From Verrucomicrobiota bacterium (GTDB lineage: Bacteria > Verrucomicrobiota > Verrucomicrobiia > Opitutales > Opitutaceae), in contig JANXRL010000173.1 in the NCBI GenBank assembly GCA_025352985.1, forward strand, positions 1 to 39,772: 39,772 nt of DNA, read 5' to 3'. Positions 19,048-27,588 of this stretch are shown piece after piece. The first letter of the stretch is position 1, and the number at the start of each line of letters is the position of its first letter. Both the position numbers and the translations under genes were made by a program. The notes beneath the pieces were generated by a model. The model was not told the DNA's origin, ran no database searches, and worked only from the letters and a program-made list of their open reading frames with translations.

Positions 19048-20640
19048 ATGAGCACACTGCGTAAACCTGTTCTTCTCATCATCCGCGACGGCTGGGGCAG
19101 CAACCCGCATCCCGAGCAGGCCAAGTTCAACGCCGTGGCGCTGGCCAAGAAACCGGCCGACGACGCGTTGCGCTCGCATTCGCCGTTTTCGCTCGTGAGC
19201 GCCAGCGGCCTCGACGTCGGTCTGCCCGAGGGGCAAATGGGCAACTCGGAGGTCGGTCACGAAAATATCGGCGCCGGTCGCATCGTGGACCAGGAACTCG
19301 TGCGCCTGAATAAACTTTTCACGGACAAACAACTCGCGACCAACGCCACTTGGCACGGCGTTGTCGCCCGCATCAAGGCTTCACCGACGGCCAAGCTACA
19401 TCTCATGGGTATCGTCTCCGATGGTGGCGTGCATGGCATGTTGGAGCATCTCTACGGCCTGCTCGTGCAGGCGAAGCTCGACGGGATTCCGGCCGACCGT
19501 GTGTTTGTCCACGGGTTCACCGATGGCCGCGACACCGCGCCGACGAGCGGCCTCGGGTTCATCCGTGCGGTCGAGGCAAAGCTTAAGGAACTCGCCTACG
19601 GTCGCATCGCCTCCGTTTGCGGCCGCTTCTGGATCATGGACCGCGATAACCGTTGGGAGCGTGTGAAGAAAGGCTACGATCTGCTGACCGGCCGTGCGTT
19701 TGCCGCGACCGCGACTTCCGCCGAGGCCGCGATCCAGAATTACTACGAGCATCCGCTGAGCGAGACGCAGAACGGCGATGAGTTCGTGCCGGCGACGGCT
19801 ATCGTCGGCGCCGACGGCAAGCCGCTCGCTACGTTCGCGGACGGCGATGCGGTGGTGTTTTATAACTACCGCGGCGACCGTCCCCGCGAGATCACGAAGG
19901 CCTTCGTGATGGATGATTTCAAGGAGTTTGACCGCGGCGCGAAGCTCGATCTCTACTATGCCACGATGACCGAGTATGAGGCCGGTTTGCCGGTGAAGGT
20001 CATTTCGCCGAAGCCGCCCAAGCTGAAAAACATCCTGGGAGAAGTGGTTGCCAACGCCGGCATCGCCCAGTTCCGCTGCGCTGAGACGGAGAAGAACCCG
20101 CACGTCACCTTTTTCTTTAACAACTACCGCAAGGAGCCGTTCCCCGGTCAGGAAAACGCCTGCCCGTCGAGCCCCAAGGTCGCGACCTACGACATGCAGC
20201 CCGAGATGGTGGCGGCCGAGGTGACCGCGCTGGCAAAAGCGGCGATCCTGTCCCGCAAATTTGGCTTCATTGCCGTGAACTACGCGAACCCCGACATGGT
20301 CGGCCACACGGGTTCAATTCCCGCGACCGTGAAGGCCTGCGAGGCCACCGATGCCGGCGTAGGCGAGCTGTTGGTGGCCTTGAAGCAGGTCGATGGTAAG
20401 GCGCTCGTATGCGCTGATCACGGCAACGCCGAACAGATGTGGGATCCCGTGCTCAACGGGCCGCACACCGCGCACACGCTCAACCTTGTCGAGGTGTTTG
20501 CCGTGGGCGAGGGTTTGGTTGCCGGCAAAACCAAGATGCGCAGCGGCGGTCGCCTGGCGGACATCGCACCGACCATCCTTGACCTCATGGGCCTGCCCAA
20601 GCCGGTCGAGATGACGGGTGAGAGCCTGATTTTGAAGTGA
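19048..20640 (+). CDS. gpmI: 2,3-bisphosphoglycerate-independent phosphoglycerate mutase
   Basis: The glycolytic and gluconeogenic enzyme that interconverts 3- and 2-phosphoglycerate through a phosphoserine and two Mn ions. From ATG 19048 it has 530 residues, close to the usual 510-530. RDGWGSNP carries the first metal aspartate (D14), and LPEGQMGNSEVGHENIGAGR carries the catalytic serine (S67). FVHGFTDGRDTAPTSG and RFWIMDRDNRWERVKKGYDL bind substrate, and later come NYANPDMVGHTG and CADHGNAEQMWDP with the second metal set. Longer starts at 19018 add unrelated residues. It stands alone in its direction and ends before a hairpin at 20652-20682. Confidence 0.96.
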   Translation: MSTLRKPVLLIIRDGWGSNPHPEQAKFNAVALAKKPADDALRSHSPFSLVSASGLDVGLPEGQMGNSEVGHENIGAGRIVDQELVRLNKLFTDKQLATNATWHGVVARIKASPTAKLHLMGIVSDGGVHGMLEHLYGLLVQAKLDGIPADRVFVHGFTDGRDTAPTSGLGFIRAVEAKLKELAYGRIASVCGRFWIMDRDNRWERVKKGYDLLTGRAFAATATSAEAAIQNYYEHPLSETQNGDEFVPATAIVGADGKPLATFADGDAVVFYNYRGDRPREITKAFVMDDFKEFDRGAKLDLYYATMTEYEAGLPVKVISPKPPKLKNILGEVVANAGIAQFRCAETEKNPHVTFFFNNYRKEPFPGQENACPSSPKVATYDMQPEMVAAEVTALAKAAILSRKFGFIAVNYANPDMVGHTGSIPATVKACEATDAGVGELLVALKQVDGKALVCADHGNAEQMWDPVLNGPHTAHTLNLVEVFAVGEGLVAGKTKMRSGGRLADIAPTILDLMGLPKPVEMTGESLILK

Positions 20641-20651
20641 ATCGGGAACTG

Positions 20652-20682
20652 CTCTGCACGTGGATTTCGCTCCCGTGCAGAG
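20652..20682. terminator. Hairpin without a clear T-run after gpmI
   Basis: CTCTGCACG (20652-20660) pairs exactly with CGTGCAGAG (20674-20682) across a 13-base loop. It lies just past the gpmI stop, and before the stop of the small minus-strand ORF at 20692. Its place suits a transcription stop for gpmI, possibly shared by both directions, but no U-rich tail follows on either strand. It may instead be a 3' stabiliser or a Rho-aided stop. Confidence 0.5.
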
Positions 20683-20691
20683 GCCGACCAT

Positions 20692-21021
20692 TTATCGGCG
20701 TGCGATGACGTCGTGCTGAAAAATCAACACTTGGGCGCCGGGTGAGGTGGCTTGCAGCGTGCTGATTACTTCATCGGTCGCTTCACCGATATCATCGAGG
20801 ATGACCATGGCGGCGAGATCCCATTTGAGACGATTTTGGGCAAGGGCGACGGTAGGCAGCCACACGACGGACAGTTTGCGGGGATCTTTCCTTAGCAGGT
20901 CGCCCACGGCTCCCGCCAACGAGGGCCGCGATGTGATGACAAACACCAACTTGGGGAAGGCCGGGCCTACCCTTGCGGATAGTATGGCCGAACTCCGAAA
21001 AACAGGTGAGCGGGTGATCAT
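20692..21021 (-). CDS. Small receiver-like protein, apparently truncated
   Basis: An ORF of up to 109 residues. From about residue 25 the pattern is that of a response-regulator receiver fold: hydrophobic strand KLVFVITS, helix SLAGAVGDLLRKD, strand LSVVWL, strand AAMVILDD with aspartates where the phospho-acceptor would sit, helix DEVISTLQATSP and strand AQVLIFQ. It then stops, so the last helix-strand-helix with the conserved lysine is missing. The acidic pair normally found at the end of the first strand is also absent. It may be a degenerate receiver remnant, or not a gene at all. The start is unsure: ATG 21021 or a GTG at the first strand. It converges on gpmI. Confidence 0.45.
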   Translation of the reverse strand: MITRSPVFRSSAILSARVGPAFPKLVFVITSRPSLAGAVGDLLRKDPRKLSVVWLPTVALAQNRLKWDLAAMVILDDIGEATDEVISTLQATSPGAQVLIFQHDVIARR

Positions 21022-21200
21022 GGGGTATGATTGTTTGAACGGCGCTCACCGTGCCGGATTTGAGGTTACCAAGGTATCGGGGGTTCACTCCTTTTTCGCT
21101 TGGGTAAACACCCCTGTGCGACTGGGTGATTCTACACGGGCTGAGTTTAGATTTGCCGTCATCCGGCTGCGTGCGCTTAGGTGGACAACTTTCGACAATT

Positions 21201-22988
21201 ATGAAGCGCACCCATCACTGTGCCCAGCTCACCCTGGCCGACCTCACTACGACTGTTTCGCTCCTCGGCTGGGTGGATTCCATCCGCGATCACGGAGGCA
21301 TCCTTTTTATTGATTTGCGCGACCGTAAAGGTATCACGCAGGTCAAGTTCGATCCGCACACCAATCCCGGGCTGGGTGCTCAGGCGACGCATATCAAGCC
21401 CGAGTCCGTGATCGGCATCACCGGCACGGTAGTCGGCCGCCCCGAGGGCACTGTCAACAAGACGCTACCCACCGGAACCATCGAGATCGATGCAACCGCG
21501 CTGACCATTCACAATCTCTCCGATACACCCCCGTTCCCGCTCGACGACATCGGCGGCGACAAGGTCAACGAGGACCTGCGTCTCACCTATCGCTACCTCG
21601 ACCTGCGCCGTCCGAAGATGCGCAAAAATCTCCAGGTGCGCCACCGCGCCGCGAAGTCCATCCGCGACTACTTTGACTCCCAGGAGTTCATCGAGGTCGA
21701 GACGCCTGCGCTCTTCAAGTCCACGCCCGAAGGCGCTCGCGAATACCTCGTTCCATCCCGTATCCACCCTGGCGAGTTCTATGCACTTTCGCAGTCGCCC
21801 CAACAATTCAAGCAGATCCTTATGGTTGCCGGCGTGGAAAAGTATTTCCAGATCGCCCGCTGCTTCCGCGACGAAGACCTGCGCTCCGACCGCCAGATGG
21901 AGTTCACGCAGGTGGATGTCGAGGCGTCGTTTATCACTCGTGAAGACGTTTACGCGCTTTTTGAGGGCATGGTGCAGAAGGTCTGGAAGGACGTGCTGAA
22001 CGTGGAGATCCCCTCGCCGTTCCTGCGCATGCCGTTCCATGACGCCATGAACCGCTTCGGCGTGGACAAGCCCGACCTGCGTTTCGGCTTTGAGCTCACC
22101 GATCTTTCCGAAACGTTCAAGGACTCCGCCTTCAAGGTCTTTCAGTCCACCGTGGCCGGCGGCGGCTCCATCAAGGCGGTCAACGCCAAGGGGCTCGCCG
22201 ATCTCACGCAGGGCGAACTCAAGGCGCTCGAAGACATCGCCAAATCCCTCGGTGCAAAGGGCCTCGCCTTCATCAAGGCCGAGAAGGGCGAATGGAAATC
22301 GCCTATCGTGAAATTCTTCAGCGACGCCGAGAAGGCCGCCATCACCGCCAAACTCGGGGTGGAGGAGGGCGACATGGTGTTCTTCGCCGCCGCCCCGTGG
22401 GAAAAAGCTTGCGCGATCCTCGGTCGCATCCGTCTCGAAGCCGCCCAGTTGCTCTCCAAGCGCGGCAAACTCACCATTCGCGCCGATGACTGGAAATTTC
22501 TTTGGGTCATCGATTTTCCGCTCATGTCCTACGACGAGGAGCGCGGCGGCTACGCGGCCACGCACCATCCGTTCACCGCACCGGTGCCGGAGGACGCGGC
22601 CTTCCTCGATACCGATCCAAAGCGCGTGCGCGGCCAGCACTACGATCTTGTGCTTAACGGCATGGAACTCGGCGGCGGTTCGATCCGCATTCACCAGCCC
22701 TCGCTGCAGAAGAAAGTTTTTGAAGACGTGCTCAAGATCCCGGCCGACGTGGTCGAGAGCCGTTTCGGCTACATGCTCAAGGCCTTTACCTACGGCGCGC
22801 CCCCGCATGGCGGCATCGCCTTCGGCCTCGACCGCATGGTCGCGCTGCTCTGCGGCACGACAAGCATTCGCGACGTGATTGCCTTTCCGAAAACGCAAAA
22901 AGGGCAGGATCTTATGGCGCAGAGCCCGACGCCAGTTACCGCCAAGCAACTTAAGGAACTGCACATCCAGACTGTGATCCCTGGATAA
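21201..22988 (+). CDS. aspS: Aspartyl-tRNA synthetase (probably non-discriminating, Asp/Asn)
   Basis: A 595-residue bacterial-type class IIb synthetase. An OB-fold anticodon domain (about 1-110, GWVDSIRDHGGILFIDLRD) comes first. Class II motif 1 follows near IRDYFDSQEFIEVETPAL, then QSPQQFKQILMVAGVEKYFQIARCFRDEDLRSDRQMEFTQVD as motif 2, the inserted GAD domain (about 300-420), and motif 3 with GGIAFGLDRMVALL. His31 and Gly83 in the OB fold correspond to residues that let the Pseudomonas enzyme also charge tRNA-Asn; discriminating enzymes have Leu and Lys there. This suggests it also feeds the GatCAB route to Asn-tRNA, which is inference. The start at 21201 is preferred to 21126 because MKRTHHCAQL is the family N-terminus. 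The 179 bases upstream hold no other recognisable gene. Confidence 0.96.
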   Translation: MKRTHHCAQLTLADLTTTVSLLGWVDSIRDHGGILFIDLRDRKGITQVKFDPHTNPGLGAQATHIKPESVIGITGTVVGRPEGTVNKTLPTGTIEIDATALTIHNLSDTPPFPLDDIGGDKVNEDLRLTYRYLDLRRPKMRKNLQVRHRAAKSIRDYFDSQEFIEVETPALFKSTPEGAREYLVPSRIHPGEFYALSQSPQQFKQILMVAGVEKYFQIARCFRDEDLRSDRQMEFTQVDVEASFITREDVYALFEGMVQKVWKDVLNVEIPSPFLRMPFHDAMNRFGVDKPDLRFGFELTDLSETFKDSAFKVFQSTVAGGGSIKAVNAKGLADLTQGELKALEDIAKSLGAKGLAFIKAEKGEWKSPIVKFFSDAEKAAITAKLGVEEGDMVFFAAAPWEKACAILGRIRLEAAQLLSKRGKLTIRADDWKFLWVIDFPLMSYDEERGGYAATHHPFTAPVPEDAAFLDTDPKRVRGQHYDLVLNGMELGGGSIRIHQPSLQKKVFEDVLKIPADVVESRFGYMLKAFTYGAPPHGGIAFGLDRMVALLCGTTSIRDVIAFPKTQKGQDLMAQSPTPVTAKQLKELHIQTVIPG

Positions 22989-23038
22989 TCGAAGTGCCAT
23001 CAGGCATCGGCAAATCGCTTATGCTCCCATTTGAACGC

Positions 23039-23073
23039 AAAGCCGGACCTTCCTTTGGGAGGCTCCGGCTTTT
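23039..23073 (+). terminator. Rho-independent terminator of aspS
   Basis: AAAGCCGGA (23039-23047) pairs perfectly with TCCGGCTTT (23064-23072). Inner CCTTCC and GGGAGG arms extend the hairpin, and a short T-run follows. It lies 50 bases after the aspS stop. It separates aspS from the ammonium transporter unit. Confidence 0.85.
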
Positions 23074-23120
23074 CGTTTGGAGATGCGATTCCCCCGTGGA
23101 ATCGTAGGCGTTCTTTTCAA

Positions 23121-23137
23121 TGGCATAGGCTGTGCTT
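23121..23137 (+). promoter_or_regulatory. Sigma-54 (RpoN) type -24/-12 promoter of the amt-glnK unit
   Basis: The sequence TGGCATAGGCTGTGCTT has the GG (23122-23123) and GC (23134-23135) dinucleotides separated by exactly ten bases, the defining spacing of sigma-54 promoters. The surrounding bases fit TGGCA and TGCT. Transcription would begin about 12 bases after the GC, near 23147, leaving a 60-base leader before the transporter ATG. Ammonium transporter genes with PII genes are classic nitrogen-starvation targets of NtrC and sigma-54, so position and context agree. Upstream NtrC sites were not found with confidence, because the terminator of aspS lies only 50 bases above. Confidence 0.7.
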
Positions 23138-23206
23138 AAGTGAGGTTCGTCTAATTGGCGGCAGGTTGTCTGCGCTCCACCAAACAAACCAAGAAAATCA
23201 CTACAT

Positions 23207-24691
23207 ATGAAGCTATGGCCTAATCCCGGTTTCCGGGTTTTTAAGTTCGCGACCCTACTGATGGTTTCGCTTATGGCGATCGCGCCACTTTCACGTGCTG
23301 CCGAAGCCGCGAAAACTCCTCCCGCTCCCACGATGGAACAGCGCATGGCTGACGTGGAGGCTTACATCAACAATACCGGTCGCACTCCCGATGTTGCATC
23401 CAAGGTCGCTGGTCCCGGCCCCGGCCACAACGCTTGGCTGCTCACCAGCTCGGCTCTCGTTCTTTTCATGACGCTGCCTGGTCTCGCCCTTTTCTACGGC
23501 GGCCTGGTTCGCCGAAAGAACGTTCTTTCGGTGCTTGCCCAGTGTATGGCCATAACCGGGTTGGTCACCATTCTCTGGTGGGCTGTCGGCTACAGTTTCG
23601 TGTTTGGCAACGGCTCGCCTTACCTAGGTAATCTGCAGTTCGCATTCCTCAATGGGGTCGATGGAATGCCCAATACGAACTATTCTTACTGGGTTTCACA
23701 GAATGTGTTTTCGATGTTCCAGATGATGTTCGCGATTATCACCCCGGCTTTGATTGTCGGCGCGATCGCCGAGCGCATGAAGTTTACAGCCATCGTTACC
23801 TTCATTGGTCTGTGGATGCTGGTGGTTTACTTCCCCTTGGCACACATGGTCTGGGGCATTGACGGCTTGATGAACGGCGTCTGGAACGCCGACGCGAAGA
23901 TCCCGGCCATCGATTTCGCGGGCGGCATGGTGGTTCACATGTCATCAGGTTGGTCTGCCTTGGTTCTTTGCCTGATTCTTGGTCCTCGCATCGGTTTCGG
24001 CAAAGAGCCGATGGCTCCGCACAACATGGTGCTCTGTATGGTCGGCACCGGAATGCTCTGGGTCGGCTGGTATGGATTTAACGCCGGTTCCGCAGTCGCT
24101 GCCGACGTGATCGCCGGTTCTGGTTTCCTCAATACCACCTTGGCCGCCGCCATCGCTTCGTTCTCTTGGGCGACCTGCGAATACATCATGCGCAAAAAAG
24201 CCTCTGTCCTTGGCTTTTGTTCGGGTGCTGTCGCCGGTCTGGTCGTCATCACGCCTGCCGCCGGTTTTGTCACCCCCAACGGAGCGGTGATCATCGGCGT
24301 ATTGGCCGGTGTGATCCCCTTCCAATTTTGCATGCGCCTCAAGGCCTTTTTCGGTTATGATGACGCCCTCGATACCTTCGGTGTTCACGCCATCGGCGGC
24401 ACCTTGGGCGCCTTGCTCACGGGTATCCTCGCCAGCCCGACCATCAATGGGAACCTCTTGGCCGATGTTAATGCCGCTGCTAAGACCAATGGTCTGGCTG
24501 CCGCTGTCGCCAACGGCACCCTTTGGATTGACCAGTGCAAGGCGATCGGTGTCACCTTGGTTCTTTCAACCGTGGGCACTGCGGTTATCGCTTACTGCAT
24601 CAAGGGAATCATGGGTCTCCGTCCCTCTGCCGAGGTTGAAGAGCAGGGTCTCGATATCAACGAGCACGGCGAAGAAGGCTATTCCAACTAA
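23207..24691 (+). CDS. amt: Ammonium transporter (Amt family)
   Basis: A trimeric inner-membrane ammonium channel of 494 residues. It begins with a cleavable signal peptide (about 1-31, ending SRAAEA) and a periplasmic stretch with NNTGRTPD. The eleven-helix Amt core follows, from NAWLLTSSALVLFMTLPGLALFYGGLVRRKN onward. The two pore histidines are in LAHMVWG and TFGVHAIGGTLGA, and the family signature DFAGGMVVHMSSGWSALV is near the middle. The cytosolic tail ends EVEEQGLDINEHGEEGYSN, as in transporters gated by PII. It heads a unit with two PII genes and is probably controlled by the sigma-54-type promoter upstream. Confidence 0.96.
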   Translation: MKLWPNPGFRVFKFATLLMVSLMAIAPLSRAAEAAKTPPAPTMEQRMADVEAYINNTGRTPDVASKVAGPGPGHNAWLLTSSALVLFMTLPGLALFYGGLVRRKNVLSVLAQCMAITGLVTILWWAVGYSFVFGNGSPYLGNLQFAFLNGVDGMPNTNYSYWVSQNVFSMFQMMFAIITPALIVGAIAERMKFTAIVTFIGLWMLVVYFPLAHMVWGIDGLMNGVWNADAKIPAIDFAGGMVVHMSSGWSALVLCLILGPRIGFGKEPMAPHNMVLCMVGTGMLWVGWYGFNAGSAVAADVIAGSGFLNTTLAAAIASFSWATCEYIMRKKASVLGFCSGAVAGLVVITPAAGFVTPNGAVIIGVLAGVIPFQFCMRLKAFFGYDDALDTFGVHAIGGTLGALLTGILASPTINGNLLADVNAAAKTNGLAAAVANGTLWIDQCKAIGVTLVLSTVGTAVIAYCIKGIMGLRPSAEVEEQGLDINEHGEEGYSN

Positions 24692-24702
24692 TCGTCTCCA
24701 CA

Positions 24703-24740
24703 GGTCGGCAAATAGTATCAATGCTTTTGCCGGCCTTGTT
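24703..24740 (+). terminator. Hairpin between amt and the first PII gene
   Basis: GGTCGGCAAA (24703-24712) pairs with TTTGCCGGCC (24726-24735), with one G-T wobble, and is followed by TTGTTTGATTT. It is placed where it could end or attenuate amt transcripts while some polymerase continues into glnK. A separate promoter in the 45 bases beyond it cannot be excluded. Confidence 0.6.
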
Positions 24741-24743
24741 TGA

Positions 24744-25124
<381 letters not shown>

Positions 25125-25148
25125 CATCGCCTTGATCTTTGCAGTCAG

Positions 25149-25174
25149 AGGCCGTTACGCAGGGGCGGCCTTTT
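25149..25174 (+). terminator. Terminator after the first PII gene
   Basis: AGGCCG (25149-25154) pairs with CGGCCT (25166-25171), followed by TTTTATGTTT. It is 25 bases past the gene stop. The stem is short, so partial read-through into the second PII gene is possible. Confidence 0.65.
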
Positions 25175-25305
25175 ATGTTTAGTGGGTGGAACAAGGGGCG
25201 CTCGCCATGGTGAATAGATGAACGGGAATTTGGCTTGGAACAGAAGCTTGCGCCTTCTGTGGGTTAACTTTACTCCTAAAACGAATTCCCGAACTTTTAC
25301 GTTAA

Positions 25306-25644
<339 letters not shown>

Positions 25645-25667
25645 ATCCTTTCTGCCTCTTTCGCTTT

Positions 25668-26155
25668 TTAAGCCGACCTTTTTGCGGGTTGGCTTTTTTG
25701 TGGAATGATCATTTGCGTGATGTGGCTGTGCACGCGGCGCTTACGGCTGTTCGCAGTCCAGAAATATCCAGCGGTCCACATCGTGCGGTGATGGTTTAGC
25801 ATCTCCGCGTGTTCGGGCTTCTTCCCGAGGCTATCGGGTGAGTTCATCACCATCTGGAGTTTCTCGTTCGGTATGTGATGTTTCTAGCGAGACAATGGAT
25901 GTGGCGCAGTCACGGCTGGCGTAGTGCTTATTGATAATGTCATGGAAACTGTAGGTGCGAAACGGCCCTGAGCGCGTGTCGAGCGGGCAGGTGGCGAGGT
26001 AGAGCGTCGTGCCGAAGACCGGACGGTCGTCGAGCGCCCGAGGCTTCAGCACGTTTCCGGCCGACATGTGGCAACTCCCCGACTAGGGCCGGGGCCTTGA
26101 AATAAGGCTCCGGGCTTAACGCGGCGCCTGATGCGAATGGAAGGACCTTCGACAT
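25668..26155 (-). pseudogene. Frameshifted gene of unknown family
   Basis: Three reading pieces on the minus strand join into one protein-like sequence that no single frame carries. From the ATG at 26155 the first piece reads MSKVLPFASGAALSPEP up to ALVGELPHV. A frame change near 26065 leads into VLKPRALDDRPVFGTTLYLATCPLDTRSGPF with TYSFHDIINKHYASRDC. A second change near 25880 leads into HHIPNEKLQMVMNSPDSLG and the tail RTMWTAGYFWTANSRKRRV. The joined sequence has about 150 residues with natural composition and no membrane span. I do not recognise the family. Its end overlaps the terminator of the PII gene on the other strand, so the original stop may be elsewhere. Two sequencing errors could also explain the shifts. 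Confidence 0.5.
25670..25699 (+). terminator. Rho-independent terminator of the PII unit
   Basis: AAGCCGACC (25670-25678) pairs with GGTTGGCTT (25687-25695) through one G-T wobble, and is followed by a T-run to 25699. It lies 26 bases past the second PII stop. The decayed minus-strand gene ends within it. Confidence 0.85.
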
Positions 26156-26209
26156 GACGGACCCCCGAAGACTTGCGGATTGCCCTGACCGGGGCATCCG
26201 ACGATTTTC

Positions 26210-27106
26210 TTGCCCGTGCCGGTCATCGACGCGCATGTCCACCTCTATCCCCCCGAGCTGAACCGCGATCCTGCGGGTTGGGCGTCGGCGCTGCGAGAGC
26301 CTCACTGGGCGACGCTCTGCGCGCGGAAACGAAAAAGCGGCCGGTCCGTGCAAGCGTTCCCCTCTCTGGACCAACTACTTTTATCGATGGACGCGGCGGG
26401 CGTGGACCGCGCCGTGTTGCTTGGCTGGTATTGGGAAAACCATGTGACGTGCGTGATGCAGAATCGCTTTTATGCGGAGTGCGTGCGAGTGCATCCGGAC
26501 CGGTTGTTGGCGTTTGCCGCAGTGCAGCCGGCGGCGGGCGATGCGGCGCTTGCCGAGATCAGGCGTGCGCATGGCGAGGGCCTTATCGGGCTGGGGGAGT
26601 TGTCTCCACACTCGCAGCATGTCGGGGTGGACGATGCCCGTTGGCTGGCTGTTTTGGCCCTGGCCGGCGAACTCGGCCTGCCGGTCAATTTGCACGTCAC
26701 CGACCCTTCATCAGTCACGGGCAATTATCCAGGACGCGTGGAGACGCCGTTGGTGGATTTTGTTTTAATGGCGCAGGTATTTTCAAAGGTGAACTTCATC
26801 CTCGCGCACTGGGGTGGCGCCTGGTGGCGGCAGGGCGCGCGGATGCCGGGTAACGTGTGGTTCGACACGGCGGCGTCTCCGCTGCTTTACGCGCCGACGG
26901 TGTTTGCCGAGGGCGTCGCGGCATGCGGCGCGGACCGCGTGCTGTGGGGCACCGATTACCCGCTCAACATTTATCCACTCGAGGAAGGGAAGGAGGCGAT
27001 GGACGGTTTTTTGGCGCAGGCGCGGTCGGCATTACCTGCGACGATCACCGGAAACGTGTTGGGCGGCAACGCGGCGCGGCTGCTGCGTCTTGCGTCGGGC
27101 GTGTGA
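26210..27106 (+). CDS. Amidohydrolase-2 family metal-dependent hydrolase or decarboxylase
   Basis: A TIM-barrel protein of about 296-298 residues in the amidohydrolase-2 (ACMSD-like) group. The first metal site is IDAHVHLYPPE near residue 7. The barrel has LLAFAAVQP, GLIGLGELSPH, LPVNLHVTDPS with the second histidine, NFILAHWGGAWW, and VLWGTDYPLNIYP with the catalytic aspartate close to the C-terminus. The start is a TTG at 26210 or a GTG at 26216, no good ribosome site being visible. The substrate is unknown. The RidA-type gene follows after 20 bases, and enzymes of these two families act in sequence in aminomuconate pathways, but nothing else of such a pathway is here. Confidence 0.87.
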   Translation: MPVPVIDAHVHLYPPELNRDPAGWASALREPHWATLCARKRKSGRSVQAFPSLDQLLLSMDAAGVDRAVLLGWYWENHVTCVMQNRFYAECVRVHPDRLLAFAAVQPAAGDAALAEIRRAHGEGLIGLGELSPHSQHVGVDDARWLAVLALAGELGLPVNLHVTDPSSVTGNYPGRVETPLVDFVLMAQVFSKVNFILAHWGGAWWRQGARMPGNVWFDTAASPLLYAPTVFAEGVAACGADRVLWGTDYPLNIYPLEEGKEAMDGFLAQARSALPATITGNVLGGNAARLLRLASGV

Positions 27107-27126
27107 TTGCGTTTTCAACCCTTTAT

Positions 27127-27588
27127 ATGAATCCCGAAGCCAAGCTTGCCGAACTCGGTTTGAAACTTCCCGCCACCGCCGCCGGGGCCGGCAACTACGT
27201 GCCTACCGTGCGCACGGGAAACCTGCTGTTCTGCGCCGGCACGATCTGCGTGGTCGATGGCAAGATGACCCACGAGGGCCAGGTCGGCAGGGAACACACC
27301 GTGCAGACGGCCTACGAATCGGCCAAAATCTGCGTGCTCAATTCCCTCGCCAACATCAAGGCCGCGACCGGTTCGCTCGATGCCGTGGCGCGCGTCGTCA
27401 TGGTGAACGGCTTCGTCAACGCTGTTAGCGGCTTCGCCGACAGCCCGGCGGTGATCAACGGCGCGAGCGACCTGCTCGTCACGGTTTTTGGTGCTGCTGG
27501 CAAGCACGCCCGCGCGGCCGTCGCCGTCGCCGGCCTTCCGAGAAACTCCACGACTGAAATCCAGCTCGTCGTCGAACTGAAGGCGTGA
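27127..27588 (+). CDS. RidA/YjgF family protein
   Basis: A 153-residue member of the RidA (YjgF/YER057c/UK114) family in its longer, YjgF-like-1 subtype. Family members deaminate reactive imines or enamines, or act on related small molecules. Visible stretches are NYVPTVRTGNLLFCAGTI, the HTVQTAYESAKICVLNSLANIKA helix, the VARVVMVNGFVNAVSGFADSP turn, and the closing HARAAVAVAGLPRNSTTEIQ, which carries the conserved arginine before the final strand. The start at ATG 27127 is 20 bases past the amidohydrolase stop. Its TGA overlaps the ATG of the next gene by one base, so the three genes look like one unit. Confidence 0.92.
   Translation: MNPEAKLAELGLKLPATAAGAGNYVPTVRTGNLLFCAGTICVVDGKMTHEGQVGREHTVQTAYESAKICVLNSLANIKAATGSLDAVARVVMVNGFVNAVSGFADSPAVINGASDLLVTVFGAAGKHARAAVAVAGLPRNSTTEIQLVVELKA

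Noticed and set aside
20747-21313. Plus-strand ORF of 188 codons running into aspS
   Set aside because: It overlaps the true aspS start and has no protein-like pattern; the aspS frame explains the part after 21201.
25175-25305. Possible sigma-54 promoter before the second PII gene
   Set aside because: TTGGC and TTGC words occur, but the GG to GC spacing is 11 or 12 bases rather than 10.
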